A DNA stretch of 8,028 nt, taken from assembly GCA_963656085.1 (NCBI GenBank), contig CAVKHV010000064.1, positions 1 through 8,028 on the forward strand, read 5' to 3'. The position numbers and the translations under genes are program-made. This stretch comes from CAVALG01 sp963656085. GTDB taxonomy: Bacteria > Bacillota > Clostridia > Oscillospirales > Acutalibacteraceae. This document shows, one piece after another, positions 1 to 6,784 of the stretch; within the stretch, counting starts at the first letter, position 1; each line of letters starts with the position of its first letter. The notes under the pieces are model-generated. The model had not been told where the DNA came from. It worked only from the letters and a program-made list of their open reading frames with translations, and did no database searches.

Positions 1-1385
1 GTGCGTCGGGTACGCTGTCGGGCGGCGAGGCGCAGCGCATACGCCTTGCAACCCAGATAGGTTCCGCCCTTACGGGCGTGCTCTATATTCTTGACGAGCC
101 GAGCATCGGGCTGCACCAGCGGGATAACGACCGCCTGCTTGCAACCCTTAAAAAACTGCGCGACCTCGGCAATACCGTTATCGTTGTCGAACACGACGAG
201 GACACTATCCGCGCGGCGGATTTTGTCGTTGATATAGGCCCCGGCGCAGGAGTTCACGGCGGAGAGGTCGTTGCCGCGGGAACACCCAAACAGGTCGCCG
301 ACTGCAAAAATTCGGTCACGGGGGACTACCTTTCGGGCAGGCGCAAAATACCCGTCCCGAAGACACGAAGAAAGGGCAGCGGCAGGTTTTTGGAGGTTGT
401 CGGCGCAGCCGAACATAACCTTAAAAATATCAATGTTAAAATTCCGCTCGGTGAACTTGTCTGCGTAACGGGCGTGTCGGGTTCGGGTAAATCAAGCCTT
501 GTCAACGGCGTGCTGTATAAGCGCCTTGCAAACGAACTTAACCGCGCAAAACTTATCCCCGGCAAGCATAAATCAATTAAAGGTATCGAAAATCTGGATA
601 AAGTTATCGCTATAGACCAGTCGCCGATAGGGCGCACGCCGCGCTCTAACCCGGCTACCTACACGGGCGTTTTCGGCGATATACGCGAGCTCTTTGCCGC
701 CACGCGCGACGCGCGCGCAAGGGGCTACGGCGCAGGCAGATTTTCCTTTAACGTCAAGGGCGGACGGTGCGAAGCCTGCCAGGGCGACGGTATAATCAAA
801 ATAGAAATGAACTTTTTGCCCGACGTTTATGTCCCCTGCGAGGTCTGCGGCGGAAAGCGCTATAATACCGAAACGCTCGCCGTTAAATATAAGGGCAAGA
901 GCATACACGATGTGCTTGAAATGACGGTCGAGGAAGCAATGAACTTCTTTGCAAGCCTGCCGAAAATAAGCCGAAAACTAAAAACGCTTTACGACGTGGG
1001 GCTCGGCTACCTTAAACTCGGTCAGCCCGCAACCACCCTGTCGGGCGGCGAGGCGCAGCGCGTTAAACTCTCAACCGAACTTTCCAAACGCCCCACGGGC
1101 AAAACCGTGTATATTCTGGACGAGCCGACAACGGGTCTGCACACCGCCGACGTGCACCGCCTTATAGAGGTGCTTGAGCGGCTGGCGGACGCGTCCAACA
1201 CCGTAATCGTAATCGAACATAATCTTGACGTCATAAAAACCGCCGACCATATAATTGATTTGGGACCCGAAGGCGGCGACCGCGGCGGCGAGATAGTCGC
1301 CGCAGGAACGCCCGAACAGGTCGCCGCGGTTGACGGCTCTTATACCGGCAGGTACCTTAGGAAGATTTTAGATTCTAGACATTAG
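1..1385 (+). CDS. uvrA: UvrA, excinuclease ABC subunit A (C-terminal half, 5' truncated by window edge)
   Basis: UvrA is the damage-recognising ATPase of nucleotide excision repair; it works in the cytoplasm as a dimer and loads UvrB. The frame is open from base 3 and gives about 460 residues, roughly half of the usual ~940. Counting from base 3, I see the first ABC signature LSGGEAQRIRLA (from residue 5), Walker B YILDEPSIGLHQRD (28), the second Walker A GVSGSGKSS (157), the zinc-finger cysteine pairs CEAC and CEVC (256/259 and 279/282), the second signature LSGGEAQRVKLS (346) and Walker B YILDEPTTGLHTAD (370). All second-half catalytic motifs are intact. The last five codons (LDSRH) and the TAG stop lie inside the heptad repeat array that follows, so the C-terminal tip is repeat-derived. 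No intrinsic terminator with a T-tract follows. Identification is certain; the true start lies outside the window. Confidence 0.98.
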   Translation, partial: ASGTLSGGEAQRIRLATQIGSALTGVLYILDEPSIGLHQRDNDRLLATLKKLRDLGNTVIVVEHDEDTIRAADFVVDIGPGAGVHGGEVVAAGTPKQVADCKNSVTGDYLSGRRKIPVPKTRRKGSGRFLEVVGAAEHNLKNINVKIPLGELVCVTGVSGSGKSSLVNGVLYKRLANELNRAKLIPGKHKSIKGIENLDKVIAIDQSPIGRTPRSNPATYTGVFGDIRELFAATRDARARGYGAGRFSFNVKGGRCEACQGDGIIKIEMNFLPDVYVPCEVCGGKRYNTETLAVKYKGKSIHDVLEMTVEEAMNFFASLPKISRKLKTLYDVGLGYLKLGQPATTLSGGEAQRVKLSTELSKRPTGKTVYILDEPTTGLHTADVHRLIEVLERLADASNTVIVIEHNLDVIKTADHIIDLGPEGGDRGGEIVAAGTPEQVAAVDGSYTGRYLRKILDSRH

Positions 1386-1506
1386 ACAATAGACTTTAGA
1401 CTGTAGACATTAGATGTGGTGTACTAGACATTAGACGTTAGACTTTAGACATTAGATGTGGTGTACTAGATGTTAGACGTTAGACTGTAGACGTTAGATG
1501 TGGTGA
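1367..1506 (+). repeat. Left heptad array of element 1 (20 units of 7 bp)
   Basis: Twenty consecutive 7-bp units run without a single insertion or deletion. Most fit NNTAGAC or NNTAGAT; three positions are occupied by a GTGGTGT or GTGGTGA variant that keeps the register. From 1381 the units are organised into three 42-bp blocks of six heptads (1381-1422, 1423-1464, 1465-1506), each ending in NTTAGAT then GTGGTG plus one base. The first units overlap the 3' end of uvrA. Confidence 0.93.
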
Positions 1507-1542
1507 ATGGCAGTTTGAGTGCTGACGGTAAGCACTCACCAC
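1500..1542 (+). other. Stem-loop domain of element 1 with GACGGTA loop
   Basis: An inner 8-bp stem TGAGTGCT (1516-1523) pairs with AGCACTCA (1531-1538) around a GACGGTA loop. A competing outer stem GTGGTGA (1500-1506) pairs with TCACCAC (1536-1542). The CTGACGGTAAGCAC motif recurs in element 3, twice, and in a related form on the opposite strand in element 2. The two stems share bases 1536-1538, so full pairing of both is mutually exclusive at the junction. Confidence 0.7.
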
Positions 1543-1545
1543 TTG

Positions 1546-1655
1546 CCTCCACCTGACGGGGTGCGGGTGTCCGGTGGACACCTCTGCGAAGCAGAAGCAC
1601 CGACCGAGGCGGCAGCCGAGACGGTGGGTTTTGCCCTACGGGCAAAACTCGGAGG
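1546..1655 (+). other. Multi-hairpin core of element 1
   Basis: A closing stem CCTCC (1546-1550) with GGAGG (1651-1655) can enclose three successive hairpins: GGTGTCC with GGACACC around GGT (1566-1582), TCTGC with GCAGA around GAA (1583-1595), and GTTTTGCCC with GGGCAAAAC around TAC (1628-1648). CACCG (1598-1602) can also pair with CGGTG (1622-1626). The stretch 1559-1623 is identical to 7807-7871 in element 3. The third hairpin differs in sequence from its counterpart there but keeps a 9-bp stem and a 3-nt loop. Confidence 0.8.
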
Positions 1656-1715
1656 GGGAGAAAGAACTAACGGTATAACAGTTCACTGTCTGTCTGCAAA
1701 CTACAGTTAACCCGC

Positions 1716-1764
1716 ATCTAATGTCTAAAGTCTAACATCTAACATCTAACATCTAACATCTAAA
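1716..1764 (-). repeat. Right heptad array of element 1 (7 inverted units)
   Basis: Seven consecutive units of GTCTAAN or ATCTAAN, the reverse complement of the left-arm heptads, run in perfect 7-nt register. Four of the last five are ATCTAAC or ATCTAAA. Together with the left array they make long imperfect terminal inverted repeats, asymmetric in length (20 versus 7 units). Confidence 0.92.
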
Positions 1765-1831
1765 ATCCTTAACGCTGTCCCAACCTTAATAAAAAATTAA
1801 ATCACGGGCGGAGGAAAATTCTTATTTCGTC

Positions 1832-1860
1832 TGTACAAACGCTGCGGAATGTGGTAAAAT
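1832..1860 (+). promoter_or_regulatory. Candidate sigma-A-type promoter for the lipoprotein/two-component genes
   Basis: TGTACA (1832-1837) matches four of six bases of the -35 consensus. A 17-bp spacer follows, then TAAAAT (1855-1860), preceded by TG at 1852-1853 as in an extended -10. It lies about 95 bp upstream of the chosen lipoprotein start and just outside element 1. The implied leader contains a 6-bp inverted pair, TGCGCG (1876-1881) and CGCGCA (1900-1905). This is pattern matching only. Confidence 0.4.
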
Positions 1861-1940
1861 GTAAAAAGTGCAGTGTGCGCGGCGGTGGAAAGCCTGTGTC
1901 GCGCAACGAACGCTTTTAAAAATCAACAAAATTTCCGAAA

Positions 1941-1946
1941 AGGGGG
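1941..1946 (+). promoter_or_regulatory. Ribosome binding site AGGGGG that decides the lipoprotein start
   Basis: AGGGGG sits 8 nt upstream of the ATG at 1955. This supports that ATG over the in-frame GTG at 1868, which has no comparable purine-rich site and would place 29 extra residues in front of a normal signal peptide. Confidence 0.7.
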
Positions 1947-1954
1947 CGACCGAT

Positions 1955-3289
1955 ATGTTTAAAAAAACAGTGTTGTTGGTCTGCGCCCTTTTTATCTGCC
2001 TGTCGTTTACGGGTTGCCGCTGGTCGACTGAGGTGTCCGAGATGCTGTCGTCCCCCGCGCCGACAGGCGAACTGGGCGAAATCAAGGCCCTGCTGGATAA
2101 AAAATTCGGCATGTCGGTCGCGCTTAAATATCCGCGGACCGGCTCGGTCCATTCCGCTATCATTATCCGTGATTTTGACGGCGACAAAAAGCGCGACGCG
2201 GTTGCGTTTTTCAAGGCTGAGGACAAATCCCGAAAGAACGATACGCCCGCAATGCATATCGTCCTGCTTGCCGATAGTGACGGCAAATGGAAGATAATTT
2301 CGGATACCGAGGTCGCCGCCGCCGCTCTCGATAAGGTCGAACTTTGCGATTTTTCCGGTTCCGGCCGCACCGATATAGCCGTCGGATGGGAACTTGCGGG
2401 CAACGGCGGACGTAAACTTGAGGTTTACGGAATATCGGACGGTAAACTCAAAAGCCGTATAGACAGACCGTACACCGTGTTTGCCGCCTGCGATATAAAT
2501 AATGATTCGCTGCCCGAACTTGTAACCGCTTACATAAATTCAGCCCAGCACAGAGCAACTGCCGCGCTGATAACGGTGGGCGAAAAGGGAATAAAAAGTG
2601 CGTCCGAAGTTCAGCTTGACCCTTCGGCGACCGATTACCGCGCGCCCGTGGTTGCCGAAACCGCAGAGGGTATCCCCGCGGTGTATATCGACGCGGTAAC
2701 TGCCGACAGCGGAAGTTTCACCGAGCTGCTGTGTGTAAAGGACGGTGCGTTCTGCAATCTGCTGCCCGACGCCTGCACCGCGCGCCCGTCGAATATCGCG
2801 GTTACCGACCTGAACGGCGACGGCGTGCCCGAAGTCCCCTCGGCTCAGCCGATGCCGTCAAACCCGACCCTTAAAGGCAGCGAAAACGTGGCGGTGACCG
2901 TCTGGAAGACCTACAGCCTGGACGGCGCCATAACCTCAGCGTATACCGCCGTTAATTACATAGACGGGTATTGTATCTTCCTGCCCGAAAAGTGGATCGG
3001 CTCGGTTATCGTGTCCGCCGATTACGGTAACTCGCGGCGCGCGTTTTATCGCTACGATGCCGAAACGGGCGCGGTCGGCGAAGAGATAATACGGTTCGTT
3101 ACCGCAACTTCATATACCCGCTCGGAATATGACGACGATAAGTCGTATACGGTGATCTCCTCCGCGGGAAATAAGGTGTATTATGCCAAAAGCGGCGTCA
3201 GCAGTATGACGCCCGATGAAAAAGATATCAAAAATATGTTTGTCCTGCTGGCGGACGGTAAGCCTGCCGTCAGCCGCACCGACCGTTGA
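1955..3289 (+). CDS. Putative lipoprotein with FG-GAP/VCBS-like repeats
   Basis: A predicted 444-residue exported protein, probably lipid-anchored on the outer face of the membrane. Residues 1-20 form a type-II signal peptide: FKK, a hydrophobic stretch, then FTGC with Cys21 as the likely lipidated residue. The mature part has four short acidic loops typical of FG-GAP/VCBS beta-propeller blades: DFDGDKKRD (73-81), DFSGSGRTD (132-140), DINNDSLPE (180-188) and DLNGDGVPE (285-293). Such loops often bind calcium in related folds. No enzyme motif is visible. The ATG is chosen for its signal peptide and the AGGGGG site 8 nt upstream. The response regulator follows after 41 bp, suggesting co-transcription and perhaps a sensing or output role in the two-component system; this is inference from position. 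I do not recognise a named family, so the specific function is unknown. Confidence 0.85.
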   Translation: MFKKTVLLVCALFICLSFTGCRWSTEVSEMLSSPAPTGELGEIKALLDKKFGMSVALKYPRTGSVHSAIIIRDFDGDKKRDAVAFFKAEDKSRKNDTPAMHIVLLADSDGKWKIISDTEVAAAALDKVELCDFSGSGRTDIAVGWELAGNGGRKLEVYGISDGKLKSRIDRPYTVFAACDINNDSLPELVTAYINSAQHRATAALITVGEKGIKSASEVQLDPSATDYRAPVVAETAEGIPAVYIDAVTADSGSFTELLCVKDGAFCNLLPDACTARPSNIAVTDLNGDGVPEVPSAQPMPSNPTLKGSENVAVTVWKTYSLDGAITSAYTAVNYIDGYCIFLPEKWIGSVIVSADYGNSRRAFYRYDAETGAVGEEIIRFVTATSYTRSEYDDDKSYTVISSAGNKVYYAKSGVSSMTPDEKDIKNMFVLLADGKPAVSRTDR

Positions 3290-3330
3290 CGTTCGGGTCG
3301 GCAAAATAATTAAAAAAGGGTGATATACAG

Positions 3331-4038
3331 GTGAAAAAAGTTCTTATAGTTGAGGACGAAGCCGACATCAGGGGCTTTGAGGTAATCGGACTTAAACGCG
3401 CCGGCTACACAACAACCGAAGCGTCGTCCGGCGAAGAAGCGCTTGAAGTTTTTGAGGAAAACGGCGGCGATTTCGATATCGCCCTGCTGGATATTTCAAT
3501 GCCGGGTATGGATGGGTTCACCCTTTGCCGCGCCCTGCGCGAACGCTCGCCCGAACTCGGTATTATTATGTTGACGGCGCGCTCGCAGGAAACCGATAAG
3601 ATAAGCGGCCTTATGATGGGTGCCGACGATTATATAACCAAACCTTTCAGCCCCACCGAACTTACCGCGCGCGTCGATTCGCTTTACCGCCGCGTCCTGC
3701 TGCAAAAAAACCGTGTAACCGTCCCGACCCGCTCTGACACCGTCGTTTTGGGGGATTTTGCCCTCGATACCCACCGCCGCGTGCTTAAAAAATCGGGTAA
3801 GGAAATTGAACTTACACAGGTTGAATACCAAATAATGGAGTATTTTTTCACAAATCCCGATTCGGCTCTCAGCCGAACAGCAATACTTAAACGGGTCTGG
3901 GGCACTACCTACGTCGGCGAGGAAAAAATAGTCGACGTAAATATCCGCAGACTGCGTATGAAGGTTGAGGACGACCCGTCCGACCCGAAACACCTGCTCA
4001 CCGTTTGGGGTATGGGCTATCGCTGGTGCACGAATTAG
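3331..4038 (+). CDS. OmpR/PhoB-family response regulator transcription factor
   Basis: A 235-residue cytoplasmic DNA-binding regulator. The N-terminal receiver domain (about 1-120) has the acidic pair E8/D9 in VEDE, the phospho-acceptor D54 in LLDISMPGMDG, T82 in MLTAR and K104 in ITKPFSP. The C-terminal winged helix (about 135-232) shows the family's LTQVEYQIMEYF, RTAILKRVWG, VDVNIRRLRMKVE and TVWGMGYRW elements. The start is GTG with a modest AAGGGTGA site just upstream. The cognate kinase gene lies 123 bp downstream, an unusually large gap for such a pair because repeat element 2 occupies it. The TAG stop falls inside the first heptad of that element (4034-4040). The protein is full length with all key residues; its targets and signal cannot be told from the sequence. 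Confidence 0.97.
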   Translation: MKKVLIVEDEADIRGFEVIGLKRAGYTTTEASSGEEALEVFEENGGDFDIALLDISMPGMDGFTLCRALRERSPELGIIMLTARSQETDKISGLMMGADDYITKPFSPTELTARVDSLYRRVLLQKNRVTVPTRSDTVVLGDFALDTHRRVLKKSGKEIELTQVEYQIMEYFFTNPDSALSRTAILKRVWGTTYVGEEKIVDVNIRRLRMKVEDDPSDPKHLLTVWGMGYRWCTN

Positions 4039-4139
4039 ACGCTAGACGCCAGACGGTAGACATTAGATGTGTTTACCGTCAGCGCTCAAACTACCGTTAC
4101 CACGGTCTACAGTCTAACATCTACAGTCTAATATCTAAT
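4034..4139. repeat. Intergenic repeat element 2 (short palindromic form)
   Basis: This 106-bp near-symmetrical element fills the gap between the response regulator and kinase genes. Five left heptads (4034-4068: ATTAGAC, GCTAGAC, GCCAGAC, GGTAGAC, ATTAGAT) face five right heptads (4105-4139: GTCTACA, GTCTAAC, ATCTACA, GTCTAAT, ATCTAAT), each array in perfect 7-nt register, so all five pairs can align in a hairpin or cruciform. The 36-bp centre (4069-4104) contains TTACCGTCAGCGCTCAAAC, then CTACCGTTACC. This is the reverse complement of the GGTAACGGTAG...GCTGACGGTAA motif of element 3. The GC-rich multi-hairpin core of elements 1 and 3 is absent. It contains the regulator's stop codon and ends 22 bp before the kinase ATG. 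Confidence 0.88.
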
Positions 4140-4161
4140 ATAAAATCGAGGGTGCCGCGCA

Positions 4162-5730
4162 ATGAAAAAGATAAGTTTAAAATCAATATTATCGTTAAGC
4201 GGCATTACGCGCCGCTGGCTGCTTAATGTCCTGGCGGTCGTTGTGCTGGTTATGCTCGTCTGCGAAATTGTTTTTATCGTTGCCTTTACCTCCTCAACCT
4301 ACAGTGCGGTAGCCGATTCCGCAATTTCCTACGCAAAGCCGTTCGGTGCGCTCGCCCTCGCGGACGATGAGGATTTTGCCGTGCGCGCCCGTGAAATAAG
4401 CGAAAATTTTGCCGACCGCGACAAGATAGAGGTTCAGGTTTTTGATAAAAATGACGTTATGACCGTGACTACCGGCGGATTTTACGGCAACACAAACGGC
4501 AGCGAACTGCCCGATTATAAAGAGGCAAAAAATAGTAAGTATGATATCGCCTATTGCCGCACCACCACCGAGGACGGCGCGCCGGTGCTTGCCGCAACCG
4601 TCATTCTGCCCGATTACGGCGGGGGAAGTATGGGCGCCTACCGCGTGCTGACTTCGCTTGACCGCGTCCGCTTTTATATTACCGCCGTTATCGCCGTGGC
4701 GGTTTTTATCGGCGTTGCCGTTGTGCTTATAACCGTCTTTTCGGGCGCATATTTCATTCGTTCCTACGTCCGCCCGGTGCACCTTGTGACCTCCGCCGCC
4801 GGGAATATCGCCGCCGGCAATTTTAAGGACCGCCTGCCCGTAGAGCATGACGACGAGATAGGCGAACTCTGCCGCGCTATAAACAATATGGCTGAAAAGC
4901 TTGAAAATACCGATAAAATGAAGAACGATTTTATATCTTCCGTGTCGCACGAATTGAGAACCCCGCTTACCGCAATCAGGGGCTGGGGCGAAACGGTCAA
5001 AATGTGCGTCGGGGACGACCCCGCAACGGTCGAGCGCGGAATCGATATAATTTTAAGCGAAGCGAGCCGCCTTTCGGGACTGGTTGAGGATATACTGGAC
5101 TTTTCAAGAATGCAGTCGGGTAAACTCAGCGTCACGCTCGAAAAAATCAACCCGGTCGACGTTTTGTCCGAGGCGGTCGGTATGTATACCGAACTTGCGG
5201 CAAAACAAAAGATAAAACTGACCCATATCGCACCCGAAAATCCGCCGTTTGTAATGGCGGACCGTAACCGCCTGAAACAGGTGTATATAAATGTAATAGA
5301 TAACGCCATAAAATATTCTTACGAGGGCGGCTTTATCTGCGTTTCTTCTTCGGTCGAGGACGGCTGCCTGCGTACCGAGATTTCGGACACCGGCGCCGGT
5401 ATCGCCCCCAAGGATATTGACCGCGTTAAAGAAAAATTCTATAAGGCGAACAAAACCGTTCCCGGTTCGGGTATCGGGCTTGCGGTAGCCGATGAGATTA
5501 TAAAACAGCATAACGGTCTTATGTTTCTCGAAAGTACCGAGGGCGTCGGCACCAAGGTCACAATAGTCCTTCCGGTGCTGCCCGAAGAAAAAAACGAGGA
5601 TGAGGTCACCGCCGTTTACTTTCCCCCGATGAGCGAAGAGGAAACCATCGACGACGTTAAACAGGCAAGCTCACTTGAGGAAATCGAAAGCGAGCTGACC
5701 GGCGAAAGGAATGAACAGAATGGGGAATAA
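4162..5730 (+). CDS. Membrane sensor histidine kinase (HAMP-HisKA-HATPase, PhoR/ResE-like)
   Basis: A 522-residue inner-membrane kinase, very likely the partner of the upstream response regulator. Transmembrane segment 1 (about 20-42) and segment 2 (about 172-197) flank an extracytoplasmic sensor region of about 125 residues that I cannot assign to a family. A HAMP linker follows (about 198-250). The H-box FISSVSHELRTPLTAI places the phospho-accepting histidine at 263. The N-box QVYINVIDNAIKY (373-385), G1 DTGAGI (409-414), F-box KEKFYKA, G2 GSGIGLAVA (435-443) and G3 EGVGTKVTI complete the ATPase domain. About 50 C-terminal residues after the catalytic domain are very acidic and look disordered. 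The ATG has GAGGGTG at 4148-4154, 7 nt upstream. The gene's 3' end overlaps yqhQ by 11 nt, implying coupled translation. Confidence 0.97.
   Translation: MKKISLKSILSLSGITRRWLLNVLAVVVLVMLVCEIVFIVAFTSSTYSAVADSAISYAKPFGALALADDEDFAVRAREISENFADRDKIEVQVFDKNDVMTVTTGGFYGNTNGSELPDYKEAKNSKYDIAYCRTTTEDGAPVLAATVILPDYGGGSMGAYRVLTSLDRVRFYITAVIAVAVFIGVAVVLITVFSGAYFIRSYVRPVHLVTSAAGNIAAGNFKDRLPVEHDDEIGELCRAINNMAEKLENTDKMKNDFISSVSHELRTPLTAIRGWGETVKMCVGDDPATVERGIDIILSEASRLSGLVEDILDFSRMQSGKLSVTLEKINPVDVLSEAVGMYTELAAKQKIKLTHIAPENPPFVMADRNRLKQVYINVIDNAIKYSYEGGFICVSSSVEDGCLRTEISDTGAGIAPKDIDRVKEKFYKANKTVPGSGIGLAVADEIIKQHNGLMFLESTEGVGTKVTIVLPVLPEEKNEDEVTAVYFPPMSEEETIDDVKQASSLEEIESELTGERNEQNGE
5704..5710 (+). promoter_or_regulatory. 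Ribosome binding site GAAAGGA that decides the yqhQ start
   Basis: GAAAGGA lies 9 nt before the ATG at 5720 but directly abuts the in-frame ATG at 5711. The spacing therefore favours 5720. It lies within the 3' end of the kinase gene. Confidence 0.6.
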
Positions 5731-6784
5731 AAAAATTACAAGTATCGGCGGTCAGGCGCTGATTGAAGGAATTATGATGCGCGGACCGAAAAAAACATCG
5801 GTCGCCGTCAGACTGCCCGACGGCAGCATAGATATTTCGGAACTTAACGGATTGGGCTTGGCAAAGAAAAATAAATTTTGCTCGCTGCCCGTTATCCGCG
5901 GCGTCCTCGGCTTTGTCGACTCCCTCGCAACCGGCTATAAAGCGCTGATGATATCGGCGGAAAAATCTATGCCCGACGACGAGGAAACCGATAAAAAACC
6001 CGAAATAACCGAGGAAACCGAAACAGCCGAAACAACCGAAAACACAGGCGCCGCAACAGCGGAACAAAAGCCGGAAAAAGGCTCGTCCGCCGCGCTTATG
6101 GCGGTCGTCGGCACGCTGTCGGCGGTGTTGGGGGTCGCGCTTGCGGTCGCTCTGTTTATGTTCCTGCCGGCAATCATCTTTAACCTTATAAACGCCGCCG
6201 CCACCCCGAACGTCGGTATCGGGTGGGACGTCCTGTGGAGAGGGCTGCAGGGCGGCAAACTGGATATGTGGCGCGCCGCCGTGGAAGGCGTTGTAAAGGT
6301 CGTAATTTTTATAACCTATATAGCCGTCGTTTCGCTGCAATCCGATATAAAACGCGTGTTTAAGTATCACGGCGCCGAGCATAAAACCATATTCTGCTAT
6401 GAAAACGGGCTGCCCCTCACGGTCGAAAATTGCCGCAAACAAATTCGTTTTCACCCCCGCTGCGGCACCTCGTTTATGTTCCTTATGATAGCGGTCAGCA
6501 TAGTTATTTCCACCGTTATCGTGGTGCTTTTCCCCGCCGTAACCAAACTTACCGCCCTCTGGGTCGCAATAAAAATACTGCTTATCCCGCTTTTCTGCGG
6601 CATAGGTTACGAGCTTATAAAATACTGCGGCAGGCACGATAACCGCCTTACGAAAATCGTGGCGGCGCCCGGACTGTGGATACAGCGCCTTACAACCAAA
6701 GAACCCGACGACGATATGCTGGAGGTCGCAATTGCCGCTATGGAGTATGTGATCCCCGAAAATGCGGACGACGATAAATGGTAA
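5720..6784 (+). CDS. yqhQ: YqhQ-like DUF1385 membrane protein
   Basis: A 354-residue member of the DUF1385/YqhQ family (COG3872, described as a predicted metal-dependent enzyme; I know of no established activity). Family hallmarks are the N-terminal SIGGQALIEGIMMRGP (8-23), the RGVLGFVDSL segment (60-69), the cytoplasmic-looking HGAEHKTI (217-224) and FHPRCGTSF (244-252) motifs rich in possible metal ligands, and the C-terminal AAPGLWIQRLTTKEP. Hydrophobic stretches at about 125-158, 188-205, 250-271 and 278-298 suggest several membrane passes. Residues 85-122 form a Thr/Glu-rich, probably disordered linker. The start at 5720 is preferred over 5711 because of the ribosome binding site spacing and because family members begin close to the GGQALIEG motif. 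It overlaps the kinase gene by 11 nt and prmC by 7 nt. The yqhQ-prmC order is common in Firmicutes. Confidence 0.93.
   Translation: MGNKKITSIGGQALIEGIMMRGPKKTSVAVRLPDGSIDISELNGLGLAKKNKFCSLPVIRGVLGFVDSLATGYKALMISAEKSMPDDEETDKKPEITEETETAETTENTGAATAEQKPEKGSSAALMAVVGTLSAVLGVALAVALFMFLPAIIFNLINAAATPNVGIGWDVLWRGLQGGKLDMWRAAVEGVVKVVIFITYIAVVSLQSDIKRVFKYHGAEHKTIFCYENGLPLTVENCRKQIRFHPRCGTSFMFLMIAVSIVISTVIVVLFPAVTKLTALWVAIKILLIPLFCGIGYELIKYCGRHDNRLTKIVAAPGLWIQRLTTKEPDDDMLEVAIAAMEYVIPENADDDKW

Larger units (their letters stand above)
1367..1764 (+). repeat. Intergenic repeat element 1 (heptad arms with structured core)
   Basis: This composite non-coding element of about 400 bp fills most of the uvrA-lipoprotein gap. 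It consists of a left array of 20 heptads (1367-1506), a small hairpin domain (1500-1542), a GC-rich multi-hairpin core (1546-1655), a linker with little obvious structure (1656-1715) and a right array of 7 inverted heptads (1716-1764). The core is identical over 65 bp to element 3. Every heptad carries a stop codon on each strand, and the internal open frames look spurious, so it is not coding. It resembles modular intergenic families such as pneumococcal BOX or REP/BIME in architecture only. Whether it is a miniature mobile element, an RNA gene or an mRNA-level signal cannot be decided here. Confidence 0.85.

Noticed and set aside
1519..1710. Small + strand open frame in element 1 whose product shares RVSGGHLCEAEAPTEAAAET with one in element 3
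   Set aside because: The shared peptide is just translation of the identical core DNA. The frame starts and ends at the heptad arrays, has no ribosome binding site at its GTG, and the DNA is better explained by conserved hairpins.
1367..1764. CRISPR array
   Set aside because: The 7-bp units are contiguous with no spacers and far too short. No cas gene is nearby, and the arms are inverted relative to each other.
1868..1954. Upstream GTG start giving the lipoprotein 29 extra N-terminal residues
   Set aside because: No ribosome binding site precedes it, and the extension would bury the signal peptide. The ATG at 1955 has AGGGGG at good spacing.
3279..3301. CCGACC/GGTCGG inverted pair after the lipoprotein stop as a terminator
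   Set aside because: It is followed by an A-rich stretch, not a T-tract, on the + strand, and the regulator's ribosome binding site follows at once. There is also no convergent gene needing a terminator on the other strand.
5711..5719. Alternative yqhQ start at the ATG at 5711
   Set aside because: The only purine-rich site directly abuts this ATG, so spacing is wrong; 5720 fits better. The difference is three residues.
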